From: Acridotheres tristis
Lineage: Eukaryota > Chordata > Aves > Passeriformes > Sturnidae
Length of the DNA stretch: 64,000 bases
Direction: 5' to 3'
NCBI GenBank assembly: GCA_037013685.1
Contig: CM072891.1
Span: forward strand, 7,850,501 to 7,914,500
A model generated the notes under the pieces. It had not been told where the DNA came from. It was given only the letters and a program-made list of their open reading frames with translations, and made no database searches. This document shows, piece after piece, positions 1 through 18,300 of this stretch (its first letter is position 1; every line of letters begins with the position of its first letter). Both the position numbers and the translations under genes were made by a program.

Positions 1-3913
<3,913 letters not shown>

Positions 3914-4938
3914 TCAATATTTTCCCTGGCTTTTCATTATTCAAACATACCATACCCTGTTACAGGTTATTTCAGGCTGATCCCTTCATCTGACAACTGA
4001 ACAGTTCTCTAGCAAATAACTTCAATTTTAACCAAAGTACCAAGCCCCAGAGAAGAACTATGTAATGACATAATTATTTAATATAGTGCCAAGTGTCATT
4101 CTATATAATGCTCTGCTAAGAGGAAGTGAACCACTGTAACTTCTAGAAATCCAGATAAGGGAAGACATTTCCTAATTAATCCTCTCTCAGCAAGCCAGTA
4201 ATAGCATCTTTTTCTTGAACTGCTTAGAGGACTTTTTTTTTGTAAATCCAGATACACACATAGGCTGGATATACCCTTCATGTAAATGTTTTAGGAGTAG
4301 AAGCTCTATGCACAATTTTTTTTAAGTCACTATTAAAAAACATATTTTTGATCAGTAATGACATGCCCAGTTCCAGAATGCATACAGACTCCCATAGACT
4401 CTCTCCCCCATCATTACTAAACTACTTTTTTCTGCTCTGTTTCAGTGGCAATGGAGTCCATACCCAAGAACTCTAAAAACACCTTGAGATGTAACTCAAG
4501 CATGCTGTGATATAAGACATATTCCTCTGTAGCTGGAAAAATGTACTGTTACACCACCCTGTGTAAACCAGAGCCCACAGGTATCCACTCTGCTTTAACA
4601 GCATCTCATTATCCTCTTTCTTTATCTTAGTTCAAAGTGACCACACAAGTTGCACCAGCAATGGCAACACAAAGCAACAGAATATGAGGGCACTAAACTT
4701 TATAACTAATGGAACCATAAGCCCCTGAAATGATTTTAAGCCACTTTATAAAGAATCACAAAGAAAAGAATATTTGCATTACTATTATTCCAAAGACTTC
4801 ACATAAAATAATCACCAAGCCAGCTGAACACCATCATTATACAGCTACCCTATTTTTAATGTCATTACAGACAATACAGACAGAGGTTCTTGGAAAACAC
4901 GAGGATGTTTTTTCTTTTTCTATGGATGCATCAATTGC

Positions 4939-4985
4939 AAAAAAACCAAACCAAACAGAAAAACCCCAACCAAACAAAAGAAACC
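4939..4985. repeat. A/C-rich low-complexity tract
   Basis: Degenerate (CCAAA)n-like stretch inside MAP3K9 intron 2, almost free of G and T. Simple low-complexity DNA; no function inferred. Confidence 0.7.
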
Positions 4986-6751
4986 CCATAACCTCCATAA
5001 TCAAACAATCATGTATCATAACAAGACCTATAAAAGGCAAATGTGCTGCAAAAATTACAGAAAATCTTCAGGACCATTTTCAAAAGTCTATGAAAAGACT
5101 CAAATATTAGCCTCACGTTAACACAGCTTTTTTTTTTTTTTGACCCTTCTGTATTATAAGTAACACACATTTACAATGTTAAAACACTGCTTTTAGTTCA
5201 ATAGTAAAGAAATTGTCCGTTCTTGGAAAATTTAAAAAAATCAGTGACCCTTTTACAAGGTTTCAGAATTTACAAAATAGTACTTCAAAGACTTTTGTGG
5301 GACAACTCAAGGTATGAAGAAATTAGAACTACAGTTAAGTTCCTGGTTCTTGCTTCTTTTGCAAAATTTCTAACATGACCAAATGCTCCATTTTCCTAAT
5401 CACAAAGAAAAGAGATTGAGGCCTAGAGTTACTATTCTCTTCATTTTGGCAAAAGCATATGCATTTTTAAAGCAATACTTCAGTGCACAACAGAACCACC
5501 ACAAGAAACCAAGGCACAGAAGGTGCCTTCCTTTGGACCTCTTCTTCAAATAAGTCTAACTTTTTTACTTCTTTCTAGCAGATGAACAAGTGCTAAAAGA
5601 AATTGCTAGCAAGAAAAGCTTCCTAGAATGTACATAGTGTTTCTTTTTCTAGCTTGTACCCATTCTGCCTAAAGAACTGGCAGAATAACAAAATGTGATT
5701 TTAAATTTAAATGCAGTAATTTAGAGATGTACAGTGATGTTGTAAAGTTAAAGTAAAAGTTTGAGACAAGAAAGCACAGGTTTAGGGGGTTTGGGGATTT
5801 TTTTGCTTCCCTCCATAATCGCAATGAGGAACAAACAAATTTATTGTTCACAGATCATGTTCTGTCTGAGCTCAAAAGCAGCACAGAGCACCATATATCA
5901 CAGCTGATACATACTCTGTATCTACCTTCCTGGTAAGAGGTTATTTTAATCTAATTACCTTGATTTGTATTAAGTTCTAACAAAATAATTAGTACTTACA
6001 TACATCTTTTGTATCCAGAACTTGTTCTTTTGTCAGATGCAGGGTAGTAAGAAAAATTACCATGACAAAAGACCACAGAGAAGGACAACAAAAGAGAAGG
6101 ATTTATTGCAAGTCTTTGATTCCTTAGTTACATCCTTGGCTCCTTTTCTATTTCCTTGTAATAACGGCTTGGGAAAGTAAAAGTGAAATCGAAATTTTTA
6201 AAAATTTATTTTAAGAATGGTATCTCTTTCCAGCATCTGTTTCAGTTCTCTTTATTGTATTATTCAGTATCAATAGGCTCACTTGTAACTGCCAGGAGTC
6301 TCCCTCGCCCATCTGTCAGATTTTCAAACCAAAAACCTTGTTCTCCCCTCTTGTTTTTGCCTGAATTTCAATGAAGAACTTGTAAATAGGTGAAATATTA
6401 ATTCGTTTTAGTCTGCTCCTTAAAAAAAAAATCTTTTATGGAGGACACAAGGAAGGTTGCTAGGACACTGCAAATGCATTTTGCTTATGCTAATCAACAT
6501 GGTCTCATTTGCTTCTGAATTTTACCTACAGTCAGTTATTACACCTTGTTTAATACTCAGTCCAAGTCCTCTTCTGCAAGTACTAGTTCTGCACTTGTAT
6601 TAGTCCATGACAAAACAAACAAGATACATGAAACACAAACAAGCAACATGCTCTCTAGGCTCACAGAGTTAATGTACTTTTACCTCTTTTAATAGATTTG
6701 ATCACTCAGGACTGAGATAACAAGAGACAGATGATCAACATCTGACCCAAC

Positions 6752-7785
6752 TGTATTGAGTTGGCATCGCAAGGATTTGGTAGTGGGAAGGGTGGAAAAT
6801 GCTAGAAGCTTTCCCTATGTCCAGCAGAGCCAGTTCCTGGTGGCTCCAAGATGGATGTGCCACTGGCCAAGGGTGAATCAATCAGAAGCGATGGTAACAC
6901 CTTTGTGACAACATATTTCAGAAAAAGAAGAAAAAAAAATGTTATTGTGCAGATATAATTGCATCAAGAGAAGAGTGGAGTGAGAATATGTGAGAGGAAC
7001 AACTCTGGAGACACCAATGTCACTGCAGAAGGAAGGGGAGGAGGTGCTCCAGGCACCAGAGCTGAGCTTTCTCTGTAGTCCATGGAGAGATGCAGAGATC
7101 CATGTGTATCACATAGAGGAGACCCATGCCAGAGCAGGTGGATGCCCGAGGAGGCTGTGACCCTGTGGGAGGCTCATACTGGAACAGGCTCCTGGCAGGC
7201 ACCTGCAGACCTGTGGAAAGGTTTTCTGGCAAGACTTGTGACTGCATGGAGGACCCTTTCTGGAGCAGGCTGTGCCTGAAGGACTGCACCCCATGAGGGA
7301 AGAGTGCAGGCAGTGACCCACATCACTTTGTGGAGCTGTTGCCTGTGAGATAGTTCTCCATGTACTTCTCCAGCATGAGTCTGTCTCTTGTAGGAAGGAG
7401 CCCACACTGGAGCAGCAGAAGGACTCCTCTCCCTAAGCAGCAGCAGGAACAATGTGTGATGAACTGAGCATAACCCCTATTCCCTGTCTCCCTGTGCTGG
7501 TGCAGAGAGGAAATAGACCTGGGAAGGAGGGAAGGTGTTCTCTTTTAAGATCTTGTTTTACTTCTCATTATCCTGCTCTGATTTTTTACTAATAAATTCA
7601 ATTGATATTTCTAATTCGAGTCTGGTTTTGCCCGTAATAGTATTTGATGAGTGATCTCTCCTAGTCCTTATCACAACTCATGAACCCTTTGCTATATTTT
7701 CTCTGCCCTGTGCAGGGGTAGAGTGGAGTGGCAGAGGGGGGGCTTTGGTGGGTGCCTGGAATCCAGCCAGGGTGAACCTACTACA
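6752..7785 (+). mobile_element. Solo-LTR-like avian endogenous retrovirus repeat
   Basis: A roughly 1 kb block more GC-rich and repetitive than its flanks. It begins TGTATTGAG and ends near CTACTACA. It has a TATA-like CATATTT near 6910, a degenerate internal tandem array (about 7095-7430) built on units such as CTGGAGCAGG and CTGTGGGAGG, then an AATAAA at 7591-7596 followed by a T/G-rich tail and GGTGGGTGCCTGGAATCCAG near the end. From memory this layout matches a widespread avian ERV (ERVL- or ERVK-like) LTR family; I cannot name the subfamily. No gag, pol or env coding sequence adjoins it, so it looks like a solo LTR, inserted antisense to MAP3K9. The 5-base flanks (CCAAC and CTACC) match at only three positions, so there is no clear target-site duplication and the ends are approximate. 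Confidence 0.6.
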
Positions 7786-10700
7786 CTACCAAAACAAATT
7801 CAGGCACAGATACAGAGCACTTACACCAAAACGCAGCTAATACACAAAGAAGTAAATCTCAATCTTGTCTGCTGATTTTAAAGAACTGCAAGTGATACAG
7901 AGGTTTAAAATAGGCAGAAAATTTAACAGAAAATCTTTCATGTTCCCAGCCTTCAAAAGAGAAACTGTTTGGCAGCAAAGACAATGGACCGAGCAACTAG
8001 GGAAGAACGAGATCCAAACCAGCAGAAACACGAAGAATAGGTGTCAGCTAATTAGGGGTGGATCAGCCTTTCCCTGTTCCAGCAAGGCCCATGCAAGAAA
8101 TCTCTTCCTGTGTGCACACATAGAGCCAGCCAAATGGTAGATGAAGGTCTGCTATGTACTACTGCTCCTCTTTTTCCTCTGTAGCACAGGCTAAAAGCTG
8201 ATCTTAAGTAGCATGGTAGGAACCAACCAGCAGTGTGTAAAGGGGACTGGTGAAGCAAATCAGGTATTACAAGCACATTCAGACAGCTTTCACCACCCAA
8301 ACGCTGCAGCAAAGAAACTTAATATAGGAAATCACCATGTTCTTTGCATACTGTGCAAGTGCAAAAGAAAGCACGGTAGCTTAAAGTAACACTAAAATGG
8401 TCAGCAACCTTCGGTGAAGAGTACCATGCATGCATGTCCTTACAGGAGTAATAATCCATTAGTGCTCATGTATGTTTTCATACAATCCTGAAAGACTTGG
8501 AACTTGTCCTCCAGAAAATAAGCATTTGACAATGAGACATTAATTACAGCTCACAGAAATTCTGTCTAGCAAGACAGCTCTTCAATAACTCCAGCATAGA
8601 ATGAATATGATCAAATGTGCCTTTGTATTTCTTCACAACACCTTCTTTAGATCAGGCAGTCATCCAGATACATATGATTTAGCTGTGCAATTTCAACCAC
8701 TATGAGTGTACTAAGAACTTTATTACCACATGGACTTTCAAGAGTCATTACTGACCCTTGATTTAACCCTACTGTTTTATCCCTTGAAAGCCAGGCAGAG
8801 TGCAAGTCCTGAAAGGCAACAGTCAGTCAAGGCATATTAGAGAGTTGAGATATAAAGGTAGAAATTAAATACTGGGATTCCTTTTATCTAGGTTATGATG
8901 AGATGGTCCTTTTTCTCTGAAATGAACATGTCTACTGAGCTTCCTCCATATTCTTCAAGAAATCTTTGGTGCCGTACAAGAAGCATTAAGATATTTTCCT
9001 ATCAGACTCTTGTGAAAAATTTCCTAATTTGTCATAGTTATATTATCAGTACTTTTTGATAGAGGCTTCCATCTATGTGATGCTTTGGCTTCTGCTTTGG
9101 CCAAAACAAGTTGCAGTAACAAAGAGGAAAGGCAATACCGCACGGCATGCCAGTTTCAATCCATACAAAGAGTGACAGGGTGTTAACACTGTCAATGCTG
9201 GTACCATTTAAAGATGTACTCAGGATCCTCCTATGCTTGTCGGTGATTTGAGCTAGCAGCTTTTCTAGCAGAGTTGAAAGCAATGGAAACCAACTTCCTA
9301 AGGTCAGGTGAAGCCAATTTACCTTCCCCAGTACTAGCACCATTCTGTATGTACATTAATAGCTAGCAGGCTTTCCATAGATTCCAATGTCAGTCTTACT
9401 GAAAGTCATTAAGCCTGTGGAAGCCCCCAGATCTTAGTGATTCTCAGGTTCATGAGCCACAGCTGTCTATCAGTGGCTTCAAGAAGAATGAAGGTTTCTT
9501 TTCTAGAGCCAGGGCCAACTTAGATGTTTTTGTTGCTTAAACAAAGATTTGTACTGAAAACAAACATCACAGGAACAGATCCACCTAAATGCGACTGACA
9601 CAATGTTATCTGACACTGAGTCAGCTGGTCCTCCTGTTCCACCAAATTCTAAATTATTATGCTTTACTAGAAAGACAAAAAACATTTGCCTTAGTATTCA
9701 AAGCAATATAAAAACCAACTTGGTTAAGATTTCTAAAATGCCATCATTCCTTCAGCCTTCATGTAGTTCCTACTGCTGGATCTCAGTTCTGTCTCATCAT
9801 GACAAGTCACTATGGAGACAGATGCCTTTCAGAGGAGAAATCACTGCAGTGAAAATACTGGCACCTGCAGCTTCAAAGTTTTGTGATTAAGGACCTTGTG
9901 TATGGTCTCAAAACCACTGGTTAGTTCTAAGTGGCAAAACAGAAGACAAAATGAATTCTGAAGGAATACAAACTGAAGTTACAAAAATTAACAGTTTAAT
10001 TAACAGCTCGCCAAGTTACAACTCTGCCATAAATTAGTAGATAAAACTACAGAAGGGTTGCCCTGGAGGCAAGTAATAAACATTTCTATAGAGACTAAAT
10101 TCTGTCTTGCATGCATGTGACAGATGAACACCTGCCACAGCCTCCCATGTTCAAAAGCTGAATGTCTTCTCCTTCCTGTTCTCCCCCCTCTGTTGCTGTG
10201 GATCATTACAATGAAAGCTGGCTTACAGGAAACCAACTCCAGCTTCTCAGAAAGCAGCCTTCCCAGGCTCCAAACAGTCAGAGAAAAGACAAAGCCTCTA
10301 CAGAAGGGGATTCCAAGCATATGTCCGAATGACCCTCTACAGGAGCCTGTCATGACTAGAGGCACATCTGTGCTAAGTGCTTACTCAAGCCACATAAATC
10401 TCTGTGGTCTGGTATAGGCAAGATACTTCAATTACAGAAGTTCCCCAAAACACAAGATGTTAGAGAGACATCTGGTGAAAACCAATTTACTTATCATTCC
10501 AAGATTACCTCAGTGGTCTAAACATCTTTAAAATTAAGTTGTCAGAAACACATTGTTCTATTAGTATGCCAGCTAATGTAATCCAAACTGGTACTACTTT
10601 AAAATAAGTCTTAAGTAAAACTGTCCCTTTGCCCACAAAGGCAGCTGAAGGTCATCTCTCATTGCATCTTGCACCACTCACCTTAATAATAATTTAATCA

Positions 10701-12363
10701 GTTGAAAAAAGTCAATGGTGAACATCACTGACAAATACCCAAAGCTTTAACGCAAGTAAAACGTCATTTCCAGATTATAATACAGCTCTCTTTTCACTAC
10801 CCATGTATCTACCAGAAATACAAACCAGCAGATATACAGATATACCACAACAAGATAAAAGATAAGGATATAAAGATGTATAACCTTTGAGGGGCATAAA
10901 GCTGTATATCCTTTGATCTACTTGTACCTATGTTTTAAAAAACCCTAAGAGATTGGGTAAACCACATCTAGTATGTATCACTTCTACTTCTTAGCAACTG
11001 CATTAGGAGCTTTAAAACTGCTGAGCAAATTTTGTTTTGGGAATATTTTGAACTTTGCTATAGTGTTGCAATGCAAATAACTGCATTGTTGATACACTCT
11101 TCGTTCTGTTTAACCCAGCTTATTTGTATTACCTCTTTCCAATTACGCTAGAAACTCTAAGTCTGAATTTCTTTCCTTCTGCTGCAATATATACATTTCT
11201 ACCCCTTTCCTTTAATTTTCTTCTTAAACCCATCTACTCTCCTTCTAAACATGCTCCTCTATCCTACACAAACAGAAAAAACATCTGCAGCAAATCTTCC
11301 AATCTGATGACTAAAACAAATATAATGAATCTTTATTTAGGTTTCAAGGTGGTCACTATAAAACCTCAGTCATATACCTCCTATTTTTAATCCAATGCTG
11401 TATTACCTCCAATAGGCAAAAGAAAGTTAATCTAAAAGGTAGATTGCTTTCACCAAAGGAAATTTTTCACAAGGGAAATTAAGAAAAGAATTTGGCAACA
11501 AAATTAACGGCTGCTGTTTTAATTCTCTGTTCTGCTCACATTACACCAGCAGAATGAGGAAACACATTATAACCTCCTTTCACAAACAGATACTCCCCCG
11601 GGAAGACAGTAACTGTCAGATTTTTGCTTGTTTCTTTTGGAATGGTTGTTTTAATTTGCAGATACACTTTTGAACAGTTTGGACGGCATTCTTAGCATCC
11701 AATGGGCCAAAGCAATGGGGAACAGCAAGTAAGGAAAAATAAACACTAATATATTCTGATCCAGTTGCTAGCAACATCAAAGAACTGGTACAAAATTGCT
11801 CCTCAACTGTCAACATTAAGTGTTAGTCATAATTGCCTTTTTCTGGTTTCTGAGCCTAGAGAAAGGATTAGGTTAATCTGCATAGTTTAGTGCTGAACAG
11901 AATACTCCTTTTTGCTTTACTTGTGTTACAAGCTGACTCATCACTTCATAAGTAGAACAACATTCAGAAAGGAACTACTACAATATGATCTTCCACAGCA
12001 AAAATATCCCACTTCTATCTATCAAAGAAGAAAGGAGCTGCTGTCTACTGCACAATATAGTATGAACAGCCAGGCATACCAAAAGCTGACTTCAGCTTTT
12101 TCTACTTTTCTGCTGTTGTACTCCCAGTTTACTTGGCACATAGCACACCAAGAAAATAAAGAAGTTTCTGATTTAACAGGCAAAAGTTGGTAACAATACC
12201 AACGAAATCACGATGACCCTGCAATACCACCACAGGAGTTAACCACCAAACTGTCCATCACCCCAGTACTTCATGACAACAGCTATATCAACAACTTCAT
12301 GCTCCATTTCCCAGTCCAGAGAATGTGTGTGTGTGTATATTAAGAAATCCGGAAAGATTTGCC

Positions 12364-12379
12364 AAAAAAAAAAAAAAAA
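12364..12379. repeat. A16 homopolymer
   Basis: Sixteen consecutive A in MAP3K9 intron 2, 23 bases after a short (GT)n run. It could be a microsatellite or an old retroposon tail; no retroposon body is recognised next to it. Confidence 0.8.
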
Positions 12380-15300
12380 TCTAAGACAGTCTCTTGCATA
12401 GTCCAGCTAACAGTTCACATTGAGTCAATTATCTGTGCGTTATGCTACTCAGTAAACCTGGCACACAAGAATAGAAAGCTATTAGCTAATGAATGTCAGG
12501 CCTGATGGAAATGGTCACAATAATTAGGTGAAGGAGAAATACAAAAAGAAGTAAGAGCAGGACTGAGTGTAATGAAAACTGAAAGCATACAGAAAGATGT
12601 AAGGGAGAAGGTTTGAAGACAAGGAAACCTACTGTTTTGGATTTGTCATCTGTGGTACACCAGGATATAATTCTAACTTGCTGGCTGCATACTTAACTTC
12701 CATATAACTTCTCCCCAGTGGAGACAATACAGTCAGATTTTAGTGTCAGAGTACTATTCTTTTATTGAAATACAACAGTTCTAGGCAGACTATGAAAAAA
12801 ATTACTACCTAGTGATAAAGCAACTTTAACTCACATATTTTACTGTTATATTTTTAAGCTTTATCAATTTTTCATAGAGACATGTACCATTTAACAGTGT
12901 TTGTAGCATGCTAGGGTAGATACTGGTGCTTTGAAACAGGTTGGGAGAACAAAGTATCAGAAGCTCTTTTGCCACAAATGTAAGAAACACTGACTACAAA
13001 GGTACTTCAAGCAAGCCTGAGCTTAAAGGGAGCTCCTGCACCTGGAGACAAAGTGGATGGTGGATGTCCCAGGTGAGGCCCTGACTGCCAGCTACCAAAG
13101 AGATACAGGACCTGGATGATGTAGCTTTGAGAAGGCCTGAGACCTTCAAAGGTGCTGGAAGTGGGGTTTCTGCAGATCATTCCAGAGCAACTGAAGCACC
13201 AATGGACACAACAGCCTAGTACCAGATTTGTTTTCCCACAGACTTTTGCTCATCTGCTACTGTACAATCACGGTTTTTCAAAATCACTAAGGCCACCTAG
13301 AAATTACAAAGAAGGGAACTAACACTTACCCTGTCATAGCTGGAATGTGAAAGACCACTGGCTGGAGTACCATTGTGGGTGGGAATATTGGACACATTTT
13401 ATTTCTTTCTCCACCCTGAAAACAGGAAAGCCAACTGTGGCTTTACTGACCAAAATGCAAAATACCAAAATGCAAACTACCAAAGTAGTCAGATGGTGAA
13501 TAAGCATCAGCCCATCTACTTCCTCCATTTAGACAATTCAGGTACTGTGAAGAGACAGATCAGATACTGAGCCCACCAAATCCCAGGCACAGGAACTTTA
13601 ATGAAAGAACAAAATGAAACCTTTATGAAAACCAACGCTCTTTCACTCCAAGATCCTTAAATGCAAAACATGAGCAGGGTTTCAGTTCTAAATAATGCAG
13701 GTCATTTCCATGGTATGATTTAAGAGCAATCCAGGCCCATATGGGAAGGTGCTACCATTAAAACCTCCCTCTGCCACCAAAACAGCAGAAGTCTCAAGTG
13801 CAAGAGTTGAAAACAGAAAATATTTCCATTTCCAAACAAATCCAAATTTATCCCAAAATTGCTTAACACAAATTTCCCAAGAAAGCTAAAGGCTTACTGA
13901 AGTCGAAGGTTTGCCAGAGCAGATAAAAGACTGAGAAATATCACAGGATCCAGACTCTGCCACCCACTCACAGCAGAGTATGTCCAAGACTGAGCCAATC
14001 TGTTACAGGAAACTTTGCTTTGAACAAATAATCTTTTCACTCTTTCACTTTTCACGTATGTTTTCTAAGGAATGTTTTTCAGACCACAGAATACTTATGC
14101 AAGCGAGGAGAGCTCTGAAGGAGCTTTATTTTCATTTCAATTTTTCTCTGACACACACACAGACGCTGGAATTTCACAACTGGGACAGACAATTTCAGCC
14201 TACAGAATATTTTTCACTCATCTCCCCACAATATAGGTATAATTTGCACTTTGCACAAATCCCTTTCACTGTCTTCTAGATCTATTTCCAGACCAAATTC
14301 TTTCAACTACTGCAAGGCTGTGAAATTCATGCAAATGTGGATTAATACTTTTAAATTAAGACTGACAATTACTACTTTTTCTACTTGCTTTTATATGAAA
14401 AAGGATATAAAGTTCCACTGTACTCTGAATAAATGCAATTCAGTGTGAAATCCTCAGGGTTTTTATACAAAAGGTACTATAGTAACACAAGTATTAAACA
14501 TTCTCCTCTAGCTTTTGAACAGTCCTTATTTCAAGGAGACAATTATTCATAGATGAAACAAAAGTATTCTTGCATAGAAGATGGTTTCACTGAACTTAAT
14601 CTGATTGTTCCAATTGTATTCTCCCCTCCTATAAATAAGCAAAACTTCCCAAGACACATGTCAGCTCAGATGCTGGAGGTGGTAAATACTAGATGTTAGA
14701 TAAAAAGATAGCCTTAATATACTGCTTCATGCTGCTGCATTGTCTCAGAGAGCCAGAGGATAGCTATCAAGTCTGCAGTTTGCCTAACAAGTCAAAAAAG
14801 CAGCGCTATTGCAAAGGGAACAAGGGACTGACGTTGCCAGGCAATCCTTTTTTTAATTATTAAGTCCTATTGGCAAGTACACTGGCATTCTGTCTTGAGG
14901 ACAGAACGAAGCATTTGAGAAAGGATTTCAAAAATTCGCTCCAAAATGAGACCTCATATTGTAACAGCCTGCCAAAATCTAATTTGCAATTTTAGCTCTA
15001 CCTTCCACAATCAGCCAGCACAGCTTTGCTTCACAAGTATCCAGATAATGAGCAATCTGCTCTTGATCCTGCATTCAAAGTACTTAAAGTGATTAACAGA
15101 TCTGCACATGGAATAAGTCCGGGCTTTCCACATGTAGCCTTTACCTACCTTCTGTTGGGCACTGTGCCATTCATTTCATGCAGTAGGACTGCATCTTTAT
15201 TCTAACATCTGTTTGATGTGCAGAAGGATAAGTGTTGCATAAGATCCTGGAGAGGACAGAATTTAGGACCCACTCAAAATTTCATATCTTAGAAGCAAAG

Positions 15301-18300
15301 CCAAAAATCACAAATATTGCCTCTAGTAATAAGCAAATATTTTCTCTCTTTTATTATTAACCATTCAGCAACAGTACATTTTAAAAATATGTATGTACAC
15401 CTTGGAACCAATACCTTCTTAATTACTGGGTACGAGTCAGGGTTCAGTAAATCCATAAAGCTGCACAACTGTCCTCTTCTATCAACCTAGAGGAGGTGAT
15501 GGATGTGACAGCACAGCAGTTCTTGGATTTTAAGCCATGCAGTGCAGTAACTCTAAAGAGCTAATGCATAATGGGGGAGGGGAGAGGAAAGGCCTCCAAA
15601 GCCCCGATATATTTAGAATCGATCCTTTCACCTAGCCAGGCTGTAAAAAGTCTTAACGCTTTAGTGACCCATACAAAACACTTGGAATGCTCCTGGAGAA
15701 TGCTCAGGTGAGTTTCTGGGAAAAATAAAGCTATTCTCAGACTAAATCCTACCATACTGCTGACATTGGAATAACCTCTAGCTCAGGCATGGATTACTGT
15801 ACTCTTCATAATTAGTTAAACGCTCCAAGGAAAAAACATAATTACGTCTGTACTCAACACAGGGCATTGCCAAACCGTATCAGTTTGAAAGCCTGCAACG
15901 AATCAAGAACTGTATTAGGCAACAACAAGAAAAGAAAAAGGAAGAGTAAAATCACATGAATGACATTCATCATTCATCACTCAAGAGACTGTCTGAAAAG
16001 AAATTTAATAATAATGCTGGTTCAGTGGGAGCTGTTTCCAGGCAAACATAAACATGAAATTGGAAATTGGATGGAAAAAGGTAGCCCAATTGTTTTGGTT
16101 TGGCTAATTAAGACATCTTTGTGAAACAGTCAATAACACCACCACCACCAACTCATTCATAGAATAAGCTGGTACTCCAAAATCTAGAAGGTAAGAAAGA
16201 CATAAGAACTTCACAGGCAGCAGCACGATCCACACCAGAAGCCGGGGTGTTATATTGGGTTTTTAAAATCAGATTTAATTTAAAGCATTTTTAAAAGGGG
16301 GAGGGTTTCTTTCCATTCATCAGAACAAATGTTAAAAGGCTCTTAGATGTACAATCAGCAACAAGCCACATCTAACAACAGTAAAATTCAAGAGTTTCTT
16401 GAATACTGCAGAGTTTGACCTTAAGGTGAGCAGAACAAGTTGCCAGCTGCTGAGAAAGAGGGCATTCCTGTGCTGTTGTACATGAAAGTCCACACAAGAT
16501 TACTCATTCAATAGAGCTATCAAAAAGCTGTTCACTTTTTTATGTGCTACATTTCTGTTAGAATTTTTTTGACCCAGCTTACCCTGTGATTAAAGATTCT
16601 AGCTACACAATAATCTGATGAAGTATTAGGAATACTCCCTGGTTACCAGATGGCCATAATCATATCAAAACCACCTATTATGTGACTGATTACATCAAAT
16701 AAGAAAAAGCTAATCAATAAACCCAGGGCAATACTGACAACACTTCAACAAGCAGAATTAGGAATATTAAGTTCTATTAATCAAAGTTATGGGATTTTCC
16801 TTATTCTCAGGATCCTTGAACAATGAAAAGTCAAAAAGAACTAAAAACTATTCTCTAACATCTTTCCATAGGCCCATACTCAAAAGGAGAAACAACAGGA
16901 AATGCAATGTTTTTGTGGTAGGTGGACCACATGGCCTCGTTCACACACATCCCACCACCCTTACACGTGCCATCCTTACAGCAATTATTCATACTAGCAT
17001 TTCTTTATAGTAAACCAGGAACCTCCCAGGAATGCCCAATTTAAGCACAGAAATTGTTGCAATAAACAAAATCTTAGTGGTAAAAGTATTTACCTGTTAC
17101 TAGTAAATGGAGCTGCAGACACTGACTATCATTTGCTATTCATCTCAACAATTAGTCTACACATAGGCAAGGAGGAAGCCATGCTTGCATTTTAGATGTT
17201 TCCAGCTGTAATATGAACAGGAGAGTCTTACTATTTCTCAATGGCCAAAGCAAAATCCAGGAGCCTGTTTCACAACACATCAGAGATGGATGTACAGAAA
17301 ACTGGGAGCTTGGCTTGTAGCTGTAAAAATTATCCCATAATAAGACATACAGCATTCAAAGCACATAGAGAATTTCAGAGACTATTTGGAATCTATATGT
17401 GCACAATGCAATGCCTTCTCTTTTGGGAGGGTATTTTTTTAATAAAAAATGTTTTTATAATAAATGTGTGAGCAATAAAACAATGCCTCTGGAAAGCAGA
17501 GTGGCAGGGCTGTGTGTGGCAGTAATACAAACAGTTCACTGGAAGGCTGTGTGTCCTCTGGCTACTTCCTTCCCAAGAGGACCCTAAGTGATGCTGCACC
17601 ACGCTGCCATTACCACCACAATGACGATTGTACAGGCCAGGACACAATGATTCACTGTTCTGTTGGCAAGAGCTCTTCTTTCTGAACTTAGGAAACAGTG
17701 ATGAAACCAAACAACGTAATTCTGAATTTTTATGCATTAGAATAGTTTCTTTTCTCAGTGCATGAGGTTCTGTTACTATTTCTTTTTCATATCTGCAAGA
17801 ACTTGGGTCTCAGGATGACTTTCCATTAGTCTTGGACAATTTACAAGCAATTAGCAGACACACCAGTCAACTTTGGCAACCTTTTGGCAATCAAAGTCAC
17901 ACCAACATAACAAACTATCCTAGATTTAGAAAGCAAACACGTACCAAAAAGCAACTACCTAAAATCATGTGGTATACCCCATATTCTTTCAAATGGCTTA
18001 AGATTTCCCTTGTCCTGTCATAAGGAAATATACACAGCCTTCAAAATGGGATATTACTTAAAATTAAAAAATCGTCTTGGATGATGAATCATCACTTCAA
18101 AGAGCAAGACTGTGTTTAATGTCTGATGCTCCAAGAGTGAGTTTGTTTCAGATATGTTGAAATTCTGAATGGAATTGTTTGATAAGAAAAGCAAAAGTGA
18201 AGTTGCTGACAGAAGTCAGTCAAAATTCAAATTAAGTTTAATGATGTGGAAGAAACAACCCTCTCCAAAAAAAGTGGAGATCAAAGAACTATTCTAGCTT

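Noticed and set aside
4730..5110. A 126-codon ORF on the plus strand within MAP3K9 intron 2
   Set aside because: Low-complexity Lys/Asn/Thr-rich translation crossing an A/C-rich simple repeat, antisense in an intron, with no recognisable domain.
7020..7452. Several overlapping ORFs
   Set aside because: They fall in the degenerate tandem array of the LTR-like repeat; the open frames come from the repeat, not from a gene.
10000..10417. Overlapping ORFs on both strands in MAP3K9 intron 2
   Set aside because: No domain, no splice context, and both strands open over the same bases, as expected by chance.
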